Notes: generated by a model not told the origin, from the letters alone. Counted from the first letter of the stretch, positions 1 through 9,892 are shown. The stretch is 64,000 nucleotides of DNA from Marinobacterium marinum (GCF_013868415.1 NZ_JACEMT010000035.1:58514-122513); one strand, 5' to 3'. Translations and numbers: made by a program.

Positions 1-435
1 GTGGTGGTCGACTATGACGGCGATAACCGGCTGGTACTGGACGGGCTGGATGGCAATGGTCGTCCCATTGTGCACCGTGCCGATGGCAGTACCAGCACGG
101 AAGGGTTGTTCGACTATCAGGATTACCTGGACAGTCCTGCCTATGCTGACGGCTGCCTGGATGGTGAAGCCTGTGGGCGGCGTGAGCTGGTGCTGCCTAT
201 CGGTGATTGCACGGGGACAACGACCGGGACCAGTCAGGACGTATATATCTACACCGTAGGCTGTTTCTTCCTGATGCAGGATGTTGGGGTCGGGGGCGAC
301 GCTGAAGTATTTGGACAGTTCTATTCCGAGTCGGAAGGCTGTGACGCCATAGGAACCTTCACCAGTACACCGGCCGATCCCAATACGGTTTTCAAAATAG
401 TGCTCTTTCGAGACACCGATAGTGGAGATTCGTGA
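1..435 (+). CDS. TadG-like Flp pilus assembly protein, C-terminal part (5' truncated by window edge)
   Basis: The frame is open from the first base, so the true start lies outside the window and only the last 144 residues are seen. The segment is soluble, acidic and has several cysteines. It ends with a strand-rich stretch (TVFKIVLFRDTD) of the sort that closes TadG-like proteins. No membrane segment remains to confirm the family. The call rests mainly on position: its stop codon overlaps the start of a TadE-like gene and the whole Tad locus follows. Another pilus-surface protein or minor pilin is possible. Confidence 0.55.
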   Translation: MVVDYDGDNRLVLDGLDGNGRPIVHRADGSTSTEGLFDYQDYLDSPAYADGCLDGEACGRRELVLPIGDCTGTTTGTSQDVYIYTVGCFFLMQDVGVGGDAEVFGQFYSESEGCDAIGTFTSTPADPNTVFKIVLFRDTDSGDS

Positions 436-950
436 TGATGCCGCTATCCGATGCCATTGCCATGCGACACCAGAAAGGTCTGGCGGTTGTTGAAATCACG
501 CTGGTGTTGCCCCTGTTGCTGTTGCTGATGCTGGCGACGGCCGAGATTGGCCGCATGCTGTATCAGTACAACACCCTGACCCAGGCGCAGCGTAGTGGTG
601 CTCGCCTGCTGGCAACCCAACTGAACTACGGCCAGCAGCTGGTGTTGAACGTCTGTCCCGTAACGACAGCCTCAGGGACGCCCTTGCCGGACAATCTGGA
701 GACCCGTGCTCGTAATCTGATCGTGTACGGTGCCGAGCCGGGCGGTGACGAACCTGTGTTGCCCGGGTTGACTGCGGCGGACGTCAGCTTTTGCGCCGTG
801 CCGGGCCTGAGTGAGGTACAGGTGCATGTTCAGTACGATTATTCACCCATGCTGTTCAGCCAGTTGCCGACCTTCGGCCTGAGCGACCCTGTCGATATCG
901 ACTTTACGCTACACAGTTCGATCAGCATGCGTGTATTGGGGGGGAGCTGA
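435..950 (+). CDS. tadE: TadE-like pseudopilin
   Basis: This is a small membrane-anchored protein of about 171 residues. A short basic N-terminus ending in QKGLAVVEITLVLP leads into one hydrophobic helix. The G..VVE pattern is the prepilin-peptidase-like motif of TadE/TadF proteins, with Glu following the processed Gly. The rest is a periplasmic domain. ATG at 435 lies 7 nt after a GGAG (424-427); GTG at 432 and ATG at 438 are alternatives. The start overlaps the preceding stop (TGATG), which suggests translational coupling. TadE-like proteins are processed pseudopilins needed to assemble Flp pili. Confidence 0.85.
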   Translation: MMPLSDAIAMRHQKGLAVVEITLVLPLLLLLMLATAEIGRMLYQYNTLTQAQRSGARLLATQLNYGQQLVLNVCPVTTASGTPLPDNLETRARNLIVYGAEPGGDEPVLPGLTAADVSFCAVPGLSEVQVHVQYDYSPMLFSQLPTFGLSDPVDIDFTLHSSISMRVLGGS

Positions 951-951
951 G

Positions 952-1428
952 ATGGTCAGACAAGCCATGTTGAAGCGACAACAGGGTCTCACAAGCGTTG
1001 AGTTTGCGCTGGCGGGAACGGTGCTGTTTATCGTGCTGTTTGGCCTGATTGAACTGGGACGACTGCTGTTTACCTGGAATGTGCTGGATGAAGCGACCCG
1101 CCGGGCGGCACGCCTGGCCGTGGTGTGTCCGGTGACGACAGAAGGGCAGTTATTTGCCCGTGAACAGGGCGCCTTTGGCGGCACTTTACTGCCGCAGTTC
1201 ACGGCGGCGAACGTCGCCATTCGCTATCTGCAGGAGGACGGCAGCACACCGGCAACCTCGACCTCCAATACCTACTACGTACAGTCTGCCATTGTCGGTT
1301 ACAGCCACCAGATGCTGATTCCCTTTTTCGATATTTCGTTGGATGCGCTGGATTTTGTCACCACCTTGCCGGCGGAAAGCCTGGGGGTGCATCCGGTAGC
1401 GGCCGGAGCCCCTCCCTGTGGGAGCTAG
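952..1428 (+). CDS. Second TadE/TadF-like pseudopilin
   Basis: The protein has about 158 residues. An N-terminal QQGLTSVEFALAGTVLFIVLF segment carries the pseudopilin G..xVE signature followed by one transmembrane helix. A periplasmic domain with two cysteines follows. ATG at 952 comes one base after the previous stop and has a GGGGAG just upstream. Longer readings from 931 would run into the upstream gene without an RBS. Tandem TadE-type genes are normal in Tad loci, where one may be called TadF; sequence alone does not tell which. Confidence 0.82.
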   Translation: MVRQAMLKRQQGLTSVEFALAGTVLFIVLFGLIELGRLLFTWNVLDEATRRAARLAVVCPVTTEGQLFAREQGAFGGTLLPQFTAANVAIRYLQEDGSTPATSTSNTYYVQSAIVGYSHQMLIPFFDISLDALDFVTTLPAESLGVHPVAAGAPPCGS

Positions 1429-1438
1429 GAGAACGACC

Positions 1439-2680
1439 ATGTTGAAACAAAACCATCTGTATGAAGTGAAAACGCCACCAAGCGTCAGCCATGAAAAGGC
1501 GTTCTCGATTTTGATTGCCAGCCGTTCGGCGGAGGCATTAACACAGCTGAAGTCTGCTCTGAGCCTGATGCCCGCCGGAGTGAAAATCAACTGCCGCCTG
1601 ATCAGTAATGGCCATTCCGATCCCTTACATGGGCTGGAAAAATTGCCGGACTTGCTGATTTTTCGAGTGGGTGACTGCTGGCAGGCCGAGCTGGAGTCGC
1701 TGTGCGCCCGCCCACCGGAGACGCGGGTACCGATGCTGGTGGTCAGTACGGAAGCTCAGTCATCGGCTATGCGGTTGTCGATGAAGGCAGGTGCTCGCGA
1801 CTTCTTTCCCGAGCCGCTGGAAGACGGCGAGCTGCTGCGGGTTGTCGACCAGTTGTATCGCGAAAACCGGGATCAGCTCAGTTCGCTCAACACTCATCTG
1901 ACCGTTGTCATGAACGCCAAGGGCGGATCGGGAGCCAGCCTGATCGCCACCAATCTGGCGCATCAGTTGGCGTCGGCGGGCAAGCGCAAGGTCGTGCTGG
2001 TCGATCTGGATCTGCAATTCGGCTCACTGTCGCATTACCTGGATCTCAAGCCGCAACGCGGCATCAAGCAGGCGCTGGATAATGTGGAAGACCTGGATGG
2101 CCTGGCGTTGGAGGGGTATCTGACGCGTCATGTCAGCGGGCTCAAAATACTGAGCTCCGAGTCGGACCGTCTGCTGCTGAGCGATGAAGTGTCCAGCGAT
2201 CAATTGATGCAGCTGTTCCGGCTGCTGGCCAAGGAACATCAGCATCTGGTAGTGGACCTGCCGCGCCAGATTGATCTGGTCACCTCCACGGTTCTGGAAC
2301 AGGCGGATCAGATTGTGCTGACGCTGCAGCAGGGTATTACCTACTTGCGTGACGCAGCCCGGCTGATCGAAGTGATGCGCCGGGATCTGGATATTCCCGA
2401 CCACCGGATTCTGGTGGTGGTGAACCGCTACGACAAGGCTTCACCGATCACGCTGGCGGAAGTGTCCAAGGCGCTCAAGCATCAGCCAATCGTGACCGTG
2501 CCCAACGACTACAAGCACGTCAGTGAAGCGCTGAACAACGGTATGCCGTTACTGGATATCGCCCGCCGGGCTCCGATCAGCCGGGCTCTGCACGGGCTCA
2601 GCGAGGAGGTCACCGGGGGCAGGAGCCCGGCGCGTCCGGGGCTGCTGGGGAAACTGTTCCATCTGGTCAAGGGGGACTGA
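1439..2680 (+). CDS. tadZ: TadZ/CpaE-like MinD-family pilus localisation ATPase
   Basis: This 413-residue protein has an N-terminal receiver-like domain (about 20-145) and a C-terminal ParA/MinD-type domain (about 152-380). TadZ/CpaE proteins sit at the cell pole and guide Tad pilus assembly. The P-loop reads KGGSGAS (about residues 161-167), so the usual GK[ST] lysine is absent, a known feature of this family. The Walker-A' LVDLDLQFGSL is well kept. ATG at 1439 is chosen because AGGAG (1427-1431) lies 7 nt upstream. It sits 3 bp before tadA. Confidence 0.9.
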   Translation: MLKQNHLYEVKTPPSVSHEKAFSILIASRSAEALTQLKSALSLMPAGVKINCRLISNGHSDPLHGLEKLPDLLIFRVGDCWQAELESLCARPPETRVPMLVVSTEAQSSAMRLSMKAGARDFFPEPLEDGELLRVVDQLYRENRDQLSSLNTHLTVVMNAKGGSGASLIATNLAHQLASAGKRKVVLVDLDLQFGSLSHYLDLKPQRGIKQALDNVEDLDGLALEGYLTRHVSGLKILSSESDRLLLSDEVSSDQLMQLFRLLAKEHQHLVVDLPRQIDLVTSTVLEQADQIVLTLQQGITYLRDAARLIEVMRRDLDIPDHRILVVVNRYDKASPITLAEVSKALKHQPIVTVPNDYKHVSEALNNGMPLLDIARRAPISRALHGLSEEVTGGRSPARPGLLGKLFHLVKGD

Positions 2681-2683
2681 ATC

Positions 2684-4078
2684 ATGTCACTGCTGAGTAA
2701 TCGATTGAATCGTCTGCGGGTTGCCGAAGTGGTTGAACTGAAACAGACAGCCGAAGCCGAGGAGGCTACACAGGAGTCGGCACCGGAGCGCCCGCCACTG
2801 ATGATTGAAACCCTGTCCACGGCGGAGCTGGATTGCAAGCAGCAGTTGCACCGGGAACTGCTCAAGCGCATGGATCTGTCGCTGATCGACAGCCTGGATG
2901 AGGCCGAGGCGCGGCGTCAGATCGGTGATCTCTGTCGCCAGCTGATGGAGGAGCTGGCGGTTCCGTTCAGTACCCAGTCGCGTCAGAAAATCATGAAGCT
3001 GATCGAAGACGAGATCATGGGACTGGGGCCGCTGGAGCCGCTGCTGGATGACAAGACCATTTCCGATATTCTGGTCAATGGGCCCGACTCCATCTATGTG
3101 GAGCGTTTCGGCAAGCTGGAACACTGCCCGGTCAGTTTCAGCAGTCAGGGGCATCTGATGAATACCATCGACCGTATCGTGTCCAGTGTCGGACGGCATA
3201 TCGATGAGTCGTCTCCGATGGTGGATGCCCGGCTCAAGGACGGATCTCGTGTCAACGTGATCATTCCGCCGCTGGCACTGGACGGGCCGCAGATCTCGAT
3301 TCGCCGTTTTATGGTGGAGCTGCTGTCGATGCAGAATCTGGTTGAGCTGGGATCGGTCGACGCCAAGGTCGCCCCGGTACTGGAGGGGATCGTCAAGGCT
3401 CGGTTGAATATCCTGATTTCGGGCGGGACCGGCTCAGGCAAAACCACCATGCTCAATATTCTGTCCGGCTACATTCCGCACGACGAGCGTATTGTCACCA
3501 TTGAAGACTCGGCCGAGCTGCAGCTGCAGCAGCCTCATGTGGTACGCCTTGAAACCCGGCCTCCTAACATTGAAGGGCGAGGCGAGGTGACCCAGCGTGA
3601 GCTGGTCAAGAACAGTCTGAGGATGCGTCCGGATCGAATCGTACTGGGCGAAGTGCGTGGCGGTGAAACACTCGACATGCTGCAGGCGATGAATACCGGC
3701 CATGACGGTTCACTGACCACTATCCACGCCAACAGTGCCCGTGATGCGCTGGGACGTATTGAAAACATGGTGGCGATGACCGGTATCAGCTTTCCTACCA
3801 AGGCGTTGCGGGCACAGATCGCCTCGGCGATCGATGTGGTATTGCAGGTGACGCGTCTGGAGGATGGACGCCGCAAGCTGGTCAGTATTCAGGAGATCAA
3901 CGGCATGGAGGGCGACATTATCACCATGTCCGAGCTGTTTACCTTCGAGCGTCAGGGGGTGGACGAGAAGGGCAATGTTCTGGGGCGGTTCAAGGCCACA
4001 GGCATCGTACCGGGCTTTCACAAGCGCTTGGCTCAGCGCGGTATTGAAATACCGACCGCGCTGTTCGAGCCCGAATAG
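2684..4078 (+). CDS. tadA: TadA/CpaF-type secretion ATPase of the Tad pilus
   Basis: This 464-residue cytoplasmic hexameric ATPase is of the GspE/VirB11/CpaF family and powers Flp pilus assembly. The Walker A GGTGSGKT is at residues 247-254. Further on are the Asp/His-box region ([10 protein letters not shown]), Walker B-like [16 protein letters not shown] and the LTTIHANS motif. About 110 N-terminal residues form the usual helical domain. Length is typical. The gene starts 3 bp after tadZ and is followed after 11 bp by tadB. Confidence 0.95.
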   Translation: MSLLSNRLNRLRVAEVVELKQTAEAEEATQESAPERPPLMIETLSTAELDCKQQLHRELLKRMDLSLIDSLDEAEARRQIGDLCRQLMEELAVPFSTQSRQKIMKLIEDEIMGLGPLEPLLDDKTISDILVNGPDSIYVERFGKLEHCPVSFSSQGHLMNTIDRIVSSVGRHIDESSPMVDARLKDGSRVNVIIPPLALDGPQISIRRFMVELLSMQNLVELGSVDAKVAPVLEGIVKARLNILISGGTGSGKTTMLNILSGYIPHDERIVTIEDSAELQLQQPHVVRLETRPPNIEGRGEVTQRELVKNSLRMRPDRIVLGEVRGGETLDMLQAMNTGHDGSLTTIHANSARDALGRIENMVAMTGISFPTKALRAQIASAIDVVLQVTRLEDGRRKLVSIQEINGMEGDIITMSELFTFERQGVDEKGNVLGRFKATGIVPGFHKRLAQRGIEIPTALFEPE

Positions 4079-4089
4079 GAGGCAAGACA

Positions 4090-5079
4090 ATGAACCTGCA
4101 ACTGGAATCCACGGAAATTGTTGTCATTCTGGCGCTGGTGTTCATCTCGGTCTTTATTCTGCTGGCCAGTCTGTCCATTCCTGTGTTCGGTGAACAGAAA
4201 AAGGTGCGCAGGCGGTTGCAGCAGCGTCTGGGTGAAATCACGCCCGAGTCGGGGCAGCCCTCAATCGGCAGCCTGTTGCGTGCGCGCTACCTGAAAAAAC
4301 TGAACCCTCTGGAGCGGCAGCTTGAGTCGCTGCCGGGCATGGAGTCCCTGGCTCGTCTGATCGAGCAGTCAGGCAGCAAGGTGATGGCGTACAAAGTGGT
4401 GGTGCTGTCCTTGTTGCTGAGCGCCGCAGGCTTCGCCCTGTTGCTGTTTGTAACGAAATACTGGCCGGTGGCATTGGCTGTGGCGGCTGTGCTGATTGTG
4501 GCTCCTTACCTGCGCCTGCTGTACCTGCGCCAGAAGCGGATGCTGGAGTTCGAGGCTCAGTTGCCGGAAGCGATCGACATTATCAAGCGCGCGCTGCTGA
4601 CCGGACACCCGTTCAGTGAATCTCTGAACCTGGTTGCCGAGGGGCTGGAAGGTCCCGTTTCACTGGAGTTCGGCATCACTTATTCCGACTTGAGTTACGG
4701 CTCCGACCTGCGTCGGGCGATGCTGGGATTGCTGGAGCGAGTGCCCAGTGTGACGCTGATGGCGTTTGTGACGGCAGTGCTGGTGCAAAAGGAAACCGGG
4801 GGGAATCTGGCCGAGATACTGAGCAATATCGGCTCGGTGATTCGCGGGCGTTTTCGTTTCCAGCGCCGCGTGAAAACCCTGTCTGCCGAGGGGCGCCTGT
4901 CGGCCTGGATTCTGATGCTGGTGCCCTTTGGTCTGTTTGGCCTGATCTATTTCACTACGCCGGGGTATATGGAAACGCTGGTGCGATCCGAGCGCGGCCA
5001 TCAGCTGATCATGATCAGTTTTGTCCTGATGCTAGTGGGGGCGCTCTGGATCCGACGCCTGCTGAGAATCGAGGTGTGA
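4090..5079 (+). CDS. tadB: TadB inner-membrane platform protein
   Basis: This 329-residue membrane protein has a GspF-type type II secretion domain. An N-terminal helix (about 10-32) is followed by a pair of helices near 98-135 and two near the C-terminus (about 270-290 and 305-322). Between them is a cytoplasmic helical domain with the GspF-like LPEAIDIIKRALLTGHPFSE region. TadB and TadC form the platform on which TadA acts. GAGGC (4079-4083) supplies the ribosome site. It lies in the same operon, 3 bp before tadC. Confidence 0.92.
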   Translation: MNLQLESTEIVVILALVFISVFILLASLSIPVFGEQKKVRRRLQQRLGEITPESGQPSIGSLLRARYLKKLNPLERQLESLPGMESLARLIEQSGSKVMAYKVVVLSLLLSAAGFALLLFVTKYWPVALAVAAVLIVAPYLRLLYLRQKRMLEFEAQLPEAIDIIKRALLTGHPFSESLNLVAEGLEGPVSLEFGITYSDLSYGSDLRRAMLGLLERVPSVTLMAFVTAVLVQKETGGNLAEILSNIGSVIRGRFRFQRRVKTLSAEGRLSAWILMLVPFGLFGLIYFTTPGYMETLVRSERGHQLIMISFVLMLVGALWIRRLLRIEV

Positions 5080-5082
5080 ACG

Positions 5083-6045
5083 ATGGAAATTCTACTGGAA
5101 CTGATTAATGAACATATCGGCAATGCGGTCTATGTCCGTTATATCGTGATCGGACTGGTCGCGGCGGCAGCACTGGTGTTCGGGCTGAGTCTTACGGTCT
5201 TGGTCAGCGGTATGGCCGCTCCGTTCCGTCATCGGGTACGGGCGCTGACGGCCGAGCCGGGGCATCGCCATGACAGTGGCGGCGGTACCCGGGTGTTGTC
5301 ATCGCTGGACCCGCTGACACGGCACCTGTTGCCGGGCAAGGACTGGGACAAAAGCCGGTTGCACGCCAAGCTGGTCCATGCCGGATTCCGTGCGCCCAAC
5401 GCCATGAGTTCGCTGTATGCCCTGAAAGTGCTGCTGGCCATTAGCCTGCTAATGTTGACTTGGCTGGCAACCAGCTTCAATCCGAAGCTTGCCGTGGACA
5501 AGGTGCTGATGATCTGTGCGGGGGCGACCTATGTCGGCTATATCCTGCCCAACATGGTGCTGGATCATCTGGCCGGGCGGCGCAAGCGGGCGATCCGTAA
5601 CGGTTTTCCTGATGCGCTGGACCTGTTGGTGGTGTGTGTGGAATCGGGGCTCGGGTTGACCGCTGCTCTTCAGCGCGTGGGGCAGGAGCTTGACGTCAGT
5701 CATCCCGAATTGTCCCAGGAGCTGCATCTGGTCAACGTGGAAATACGGGCCGGGGTCAATCGTATCGAAGCCTTGAAGGGGATGGCACAGCGTACCGGTG
5801 TCGAGGATATTCGTGGCCTGGTCGCACTGCTGGACCAAAGCGTCCGCTTCGGCAGCAGTATTGCCGAGACGCTCAGGGTGTATTCGGAGGAGTTTCGCGA
5901 CAAGCGTATGCAGGCGGCGGAGGAGCAGGCTGCGAAGATTGGTACAAAAATGATTTTTCCACTGACCTTCTGCATTTGGCCCGGTTTTTTTGTAGTCGCT
6001 GTAGGGCCGGCTATTTTGAAAGTGCTTGAGGTGTTTGGTCGTTAA
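5083..6045 (+). CDS. tadC: TadC inner-membrane platform protein
   Basis: This 320-residue GspF-domain membrane protein pairs with TadB. It has one N-terminal helix (about 18-42), two near residues 110-160 and a final helix near 285-315. A cytoplasmic domain with FPDALDLLVVCVESGLGLTAAL lies between, as in type II/IV pilus platform proteins. Length fits the family. It starts 3 bp after tadB and precedes the tadD lipoprotein gene. Confidence 0.92.
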   Translation: MEILLELINEHIGNAVYVRYIVIGLVAAAALVFGLSLTVLVSGMAAPFRHRVRALTAEPGHRHDSGGGTRVLSSLDPLTRHLLPGKDWDKSRLHAKLVHAGFRAPNAMSSLYALKVLLAISLLMLTWLATSFNPKLAVDKVLMICAGATYVGYILPNMVLDHLAGRRKRAIRNGFPDALDLLVVCVESGLGLTAALQRVGQELDVSHPELSQELHLVNVEIRAGVNRIEALKGMAQRTGVEDIRGLVALLDQSVRFGSSIAETLRVYSEEFRDKRMQAAEEQAAKIGTKMIFPLTFCIWPGFFVVAVGPAILKVLEVFGR

Positions 6046-6102
6046 ACGTCGATAAGGTGGCGCGCCATGCTCACGAGAGCGACCGCCACGGGAGGAGCTA
6101 TC

Positions 6103-7098
6103 ATGAGTACACGAACAGGAGATCGTTTCATCGGAGCTGGCGTACTGGTGCTGCTGTTGCTGCTTGGCGGCTGTGCCGGTCAGTCCACCATGGATGCCGA
6201 CATGGCCGATGGCGGAAACGAGGCGTTTTACGAGGGCAAACCTGTCGCCGTGTATGCGGGGCTGCCCCGCGCCGATACAGCCCGGCAGGGCGTCATCATG
6301 GGAGATCAGGCGCTGGCGCGGGGCGATACGGATGAAGCCCTGTATCACTATGTACAGGCGCTGGAGTTGAACGATGAGAGTGCCATGGCATATTTCCGTA
6401 TTGGCCAGATCCATTTGGGGCGGGACAACGAGCAGCTGGCATCTCTGGCGCTGCGCAGTGTGTTACGTATCGATCCCGAGCATATCGGCGCTCTGACGGC
6501 GTTGGGGGTGTTGCACCTGAAGCATAACCGCTATGCCGACGCCACAGATGATCTGAACCGGGCGGTGGCGCTGGACCGACAGCGTTTCGATGCTGATGAG
6601 GAGCAGAACTTCGATGCGCGCTCTCCCGCCAGAGCCTATAACGGGTTGGGGGTATTGGCCGATTTGGACGGCAACACCACTGAAGCACAGCGACTGTATC
6701 GGATCTCCCTGAGCATTCGACCGGCTGCAGCGGACACGCTGAACAATCTGGGTTACTCCTATTATCTGGATTCGCGCTGGCAGGAGGCCGGGGTGGAGTT
6801 TCGCAAGGCACTGGAAGTCACGTCCGATTTTGAACAGGCATGGCGCAATCTGGGGTTGGTTTACACCCGGCAGCAGCGCTATCTGGCGGCGTTGAACGCT
6901 CTGGAGCAGGTTATGGATACGGCCCAGGCACACAATGATATTGGCTATGTCTGCATGCTGGATGGCCGTTATGCGTTGGCGAAGCAGTACTTCGAGAAGG
7001 CGCTGACCCTGTCGCCGACCTTCTACCCGAAAGCGCAGGCCAACCTGACCTATGTGGAACGCCTGGAGGAATCGGCACGGCAACAGGCCGTCCGTTGA
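6103..7098 (+). CDS. tadD: TadD-like TPR lipoprotein
   Basis: This 331-residue lipoprotein has a lipobox (LLGGC, acylated Cys24) followed by at least five tetratricopeptide repeats. Examples are residues ALARGDTDEALYHYVQALEL and the later SLSIRPAAADTLNNLGYSYY. TadD is an outer-membrane-directed pilotin-like factor of the Tad system. ATG at 6103 is strongly favoured by GGAGGAG at 6091-6097; the reading from 6067 lacks an RBS and would bury the signal peptide. It is the last gene of the Tad operon and converges on the next gene across 19 bp. Confidence 0.88.
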   Translation: MSTRTGDRFIGAGVLVLLLLLGGCAGQSTMDADMADGGNEAFYEGKPVAVYAGLPRADTARQGVIMGDQALARGDTDEALYHYVQALELNDESAMAYFRIGQIHLGRDNEQLASLALRSVLRIDPEHIGALTALGVLHLKHNRYADATDDLNRAVALDRQRFDADEEQNFDARSPARAYNGLGVLADLDGNTTEAQRLYRISLSIRPAAADTLNNLGYSYYLDSRWQEAGVEFRKALEVTSDFEQAWRNLGLVYTRQQRYLAALNALEQVMDTAQAHNDIGYVCMLDGRYALAKQYFEKALTLSPTFYPKAQANLTYVERLEESARQQAVR

Positions 7099-7117
7099 TA
7101 TCGGGGCCGGTCTCCGC

Positions 7118-8293
7118 TCAGCGTGACAGGTAGCGGATGCCGGCTTCTATACCTTCCAGTGTCAGCGGATACATGTGGTTGTCCAGCTGCTGTTGAATCA
7201 TCTGAGTGCTGTGTGTGTAGTTCCAGTAGCGCTCGGAAGCGGGGTTGAGCCAGATGACCTTGTCCCAGGTATCCAGAATGCGCTGCAACCAAAGCTGCCC
7301 CGGTTCTTCGTTCATGTGCTCGACACTGCCGTAACGGTCAATCAGCTCATAGGGTGACATGGCGGCATCACCGATGAAGATTACGCGGTAGTCACGTCCA
7401 TAGGTGTGTAGTACATCCAGCGTTGGGATCGCCTCATCATAACGGCGGCGGTTGTCGCGCCAGACCTTTTCGTACACGCAGTTGTGAAAGTAAAAATACT
7501 CCAGGTGCTTGAATTCGGTGCGAGCGGCGGAGAACAGCTCTTCGCAGGTGCGGATGAACGGATCCATGGAGCCGCCCACATCGAGAAACAGAAGAACTTT
7601 GGCGGCGTTGTGACGTTCGGGCACCATTTTCAGATCCAGCAGTCCCGCATTGCGGGCGGTGGAGCGGATGGTGTCATCCAGGTCCAGCTGGTCGGCGGCG
7701 CCGGTACGAGCGAATTTGCGCAGCTTGCGCAGGGCGACCTTGATGTTGCGGGTGCCCAACTCCACACTGTCGTCCAGATTGCGAAACTCCCGCTTCTCCC
7801 AGACTTTTACCGCGCGTTTGTGTTTGCTTTCGCCGCCGATACGAATCCCTTCCGGGTTGTAGCCGCTGTGACCGAAGGGAGAGGTACCGCCGGTCCCCAC
7901 CCATTTGTTGCCGCCGGAGTGGCGTTCCTGCTGCTCTTCCAGACGCTGTTTCAGCGTATCCAGCAGTTTGTCCAGCCCTCCCAGTGCTTCGATCTGTGCC
8001 TTTTCCTCGTCACTGAGCTGTTTGAGAAAGTCGCTGTCGAGCCAGTGTGATGGAATCAGGGCATCGGTGATGTCGCCCTGGGCCTGCAGACCTTCGAAAT
8101 ACTGGCCGAAGGCGCGGTCGAAGCGATCATAGTATTTTTCATCCTTGACCATGCAGGCACGAGCAAGCAGGTAGAAGTCGTTCACATCCAGGCAGGCTAC
8201 GCGCTGCTCCAGTGCGCCGATCAGGTCGAGCAGCTCGCGCAGCGACACCGGAACCTGTCCCTGGCGCAGATGGGTGAACAGGTTGATCAGCAT
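7118..8293 (-). CDS. von Willebrand factor A (CoxE-like) protein paired with MoxR ATPase
   Basis: This 391-residue cytoplasmic protein has a helical N-terminal part and a C-terminal VWA domain. A degenerate MIDAS-type motif (LFLDVGGSMD, about 245-255) is visible. It belongs to the CoxE-like VWA family, which usually works with a MoxR AAA+ ATPase as a chaperone-like pair acting on metal-enzyme or membrane-complex maturation. The MoxR gene is directly upstream and overlaps by one base (TAATG). The target of this pair is not evident from the neighbours. Confidence 0.85.
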   Translation of the reverse strand: MLINLFTHLRQGQVPVSLRELLDLIGALEQRVACLDVNDFYLLARACMVKDEKYYDRFDRAFGQYFEGLQAQGDITDALIPSHWLDSDFLKQLSDEEKAQIEALGGLDKLLDTLKQRLEEQQERHSGGNKWVGTGGTSPFGHSGYNPEGIRIGGESKHKRAVKVWEKREFRNLDDSVELGTRNIKVALRKLRKFARTGAADQLDLDDTIRSTARNAGLLDLKMVPERHNAAKVLLFLDVGGSMDPFIRTCEELFSAARTEFKHLEYFYFHNCVYEKVWRDNRRRYDEAIPTLDVLHTYGRDYRVIFIGDAAMSPYELIDRYGSVEHMNEEPGQLWLQRILDTWDKVIWLNPASERYWNYTHSTQMIQQQLDNHMYPLTLEGIEAGIRYLSR

Positions 8294-9138
8294 TAGCGTG
8301 CTCCGCGGCGGGTCATGAAGGCCAGGCGCTGCAACATGTGTACATCCTGCTCGTTTTTCAGCAGCGCGCCGTACAGCGGCGGCATGGCGCTGGCCGGGTC
8401 CCGGTTTGCCAGCACATCGGTGGGAATGCGGTCGGCCAGCAGCAGTTTGAGCCAGTCGATCAGCTCGGATGTGGACGGTTTCTTTTTCAGCCCCGGCACG
8501 TCACGCAGACGGAAGAAAATCTCCAGTGCCTCGCGCACCAGTTTCTGCTCGATCTGCGGGAAGTGAACGTCGACGATGGACTTCAGGGTATCCGAGTCAG
8601 GGAAGGCGATGTAATGGAAGAAGCAACGGCGCAGGAAGGCGTCCGGCAGCTCTTTCTCGTTGTTACTGGTGATGATCACGATGGGGCGTTTTCTGGCGGC
8701 AATGCGTTCGCCGGTCTCGTAGACATCGAACTCCATCTTGTCGAGTTCGGTCAGCAGATCGTTGGGGAACTCGATATCGGCCTTGTCGATTTCGTCGATC
8801 AGCAGTACGACCTGTTCGTCGGCGTCGAATGCTTGCCAGAGCATGCCCTTGCGGATGTAGTTGGCGATATCATGAACGCGATCGTCACCCAGCTGGGAAT
8901 CACGCAGGCGCGAAACGGCATCGTACTCGTACAGTCCCTGCTGGGCCTTGGTGGTGGATTTGACGTGCCAGCGCAGCAGCGGTTTGCCCAGCGCGGCGGC
9001 CAGCTCCTCGGCCAACATGGTTTTGCCGGTGCCGGGTTCACCCTTGACCAGCAGCGGGCGTTGCAGGGTGATGGCGGCATTGACGGCCATCTGCAGATCA
9101 TCGGTGGCAACGTAACGGTCGGTACCTGAGAACTTCAT
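8293..9138 (-). CDS. MoxR-family AAA+ ATPase
   Basis: This 281-residue AAA+ protein of the MoxR class has Walker A GEPGTGKT (about 37-44), Walker B VVLLIDEIDKAD (about 108-119) and sensor 1 PIVIITSNNEKELPDAFLRRC. MoxR ATPases remodel partner proteins together with VWA-domain proteins, and the partner here is the gene that overlaps its stop codon. The substrate is unknown. The two genes form a bicistronic unit transcribed leftwards. Confidence 0.88.
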   Translation of the reverse strand: MKFSGTDRYVATDDLQMAVNAAITLQRPLLVKGEPGTGKTMLAEELAAALGKPLLRWHVKSTTKAQQGLYEYDAVSRLRDSQLGDDRVHDIANYIRKGMLWQAFDADEQVVLLIDEIDKADIEFPNDLLTELDKMEFDVYETGERIAARKRPIVIITSNNEKELPDAFLRRCFFHYIAFPDSDTLKSIVDVHFPQIEQKLVREALEIFFRLRDVPGLKKKPSTSELIDWLKLLLADRIPTDVLANRDPASAMPPLYGALLKNEQDVHMLQRLAFMTRRGAR

Positions 9139-9222
9139 CGGTTTCCCTGTCTGTTTTTATAGGACAGAGGGCAGTGTATCAGATCGGGCAGGGCAAAAAA
9201 GGGAGGTCGGGAGAGGGGAGCA

Positions 9223-9248
9223 GGGAGATGCGAGCGGGCGCATCTCCC
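9223..9248. terminator. Perfect 10-bp inverted repeat after ppa
   Basis: Arms GGGAGATGCG (9223-9232) and CGCATCTCCC (9239-9248) enclose a 6-nt loop. It sits 12 bp beyond the ppa stop codon on the leftward strand. It is a likely transcription end for ppa, but no T-run follows directly on that strand, so a classical intrinsic terminator is not certain. Confidence 0.45.
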
Positions 9249-9260
9249 CGACGAGCAGCC

Positions 9261-9794
9261 TTACTTGGCCGCTTCGTACGCAGCAGCGGATTTTACGATC
9301 TCGGCACGGGCAGCGTCAGCGTTGGCCCAGCCTTCGACCTTGACCCACTTGCCTTTTTCGAGCGTTTTGTAGTTCTCGAAGAAGTGTGAGATCTGGTCTT
9401 TGGTCAGCTGCGGGATATCGTCAACATCCTGGATGTCGTTGTATGCCTGGCTCAGCTTTTCGTGCGGAACGGCAACCAGCTTGGCGTCGCCACCGGCTTC
9501 GTCGGTCATGTTCAAGACACCAACCGGACGGCAACGGATAACGGAACCGGTCATGATCGGATGCGGCGTCAGAACCAGCACGTCCAGGGGATCGCCATCG
9601 TCTGCCAGAGTGTTGTTGATGTAGCCGTAGTTGGCCGGGTAGAACATCGGCGCAGCCATGAAGCGGTCAACGAAGATCGCGTCAGCGTCTTTGTCGATTT
9701 CGTACTTGACCGGGGAGCTCTCCGCCGGAATTTCGATGATCACATAGAGGTCATTCGGCAGTTCTTTGCCGGCAGGGACTTTCTCAAAGCTCAT
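9261..9794 (-). CDS. ppa: Inorganic pyrophosphatase (family I)
   Basis: This 177-residue soluble enzyme hydrolyses pyrophosphate to two phosphates, pulling biosynthetic reactions forward. The family I signature [10 protein letters not shown] (about 66-75) holds the metal-binding aspartates. The N-terminal KYEIDKD and C-terminal [10 protein letters not shown] blocks match the E. coli type, as does the length. It is transcribed leftwards downstream of fbp with a 98-bp gap. Confidence 0.97.
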   Translation of the reverse strand: MSFEKVPAGKELPNDLYVIIEIPAESSPVKYEIDKDADAIFVDRFMAAPMFYPANYGYINNTLADDGDPLDVLVLTPHPIMTGSVIRCRPVGVLNMTDEAGGDAKLVAVPHEKLSQAYNDIQDVDDIPQLTKDQISHFFENYKTLEKGKWVKVEGWANADAARAEIVKSAAAYEAAK

Positions 9795-9892
9795 GAGCTG
9801 TTTTCCTGTTATCGGTTACAAGGACAGATCGGATAGCGGACCGCAGTATAAACGTCACTGCCATCCGCTGGAATACGACTTACCGCTGAAAA

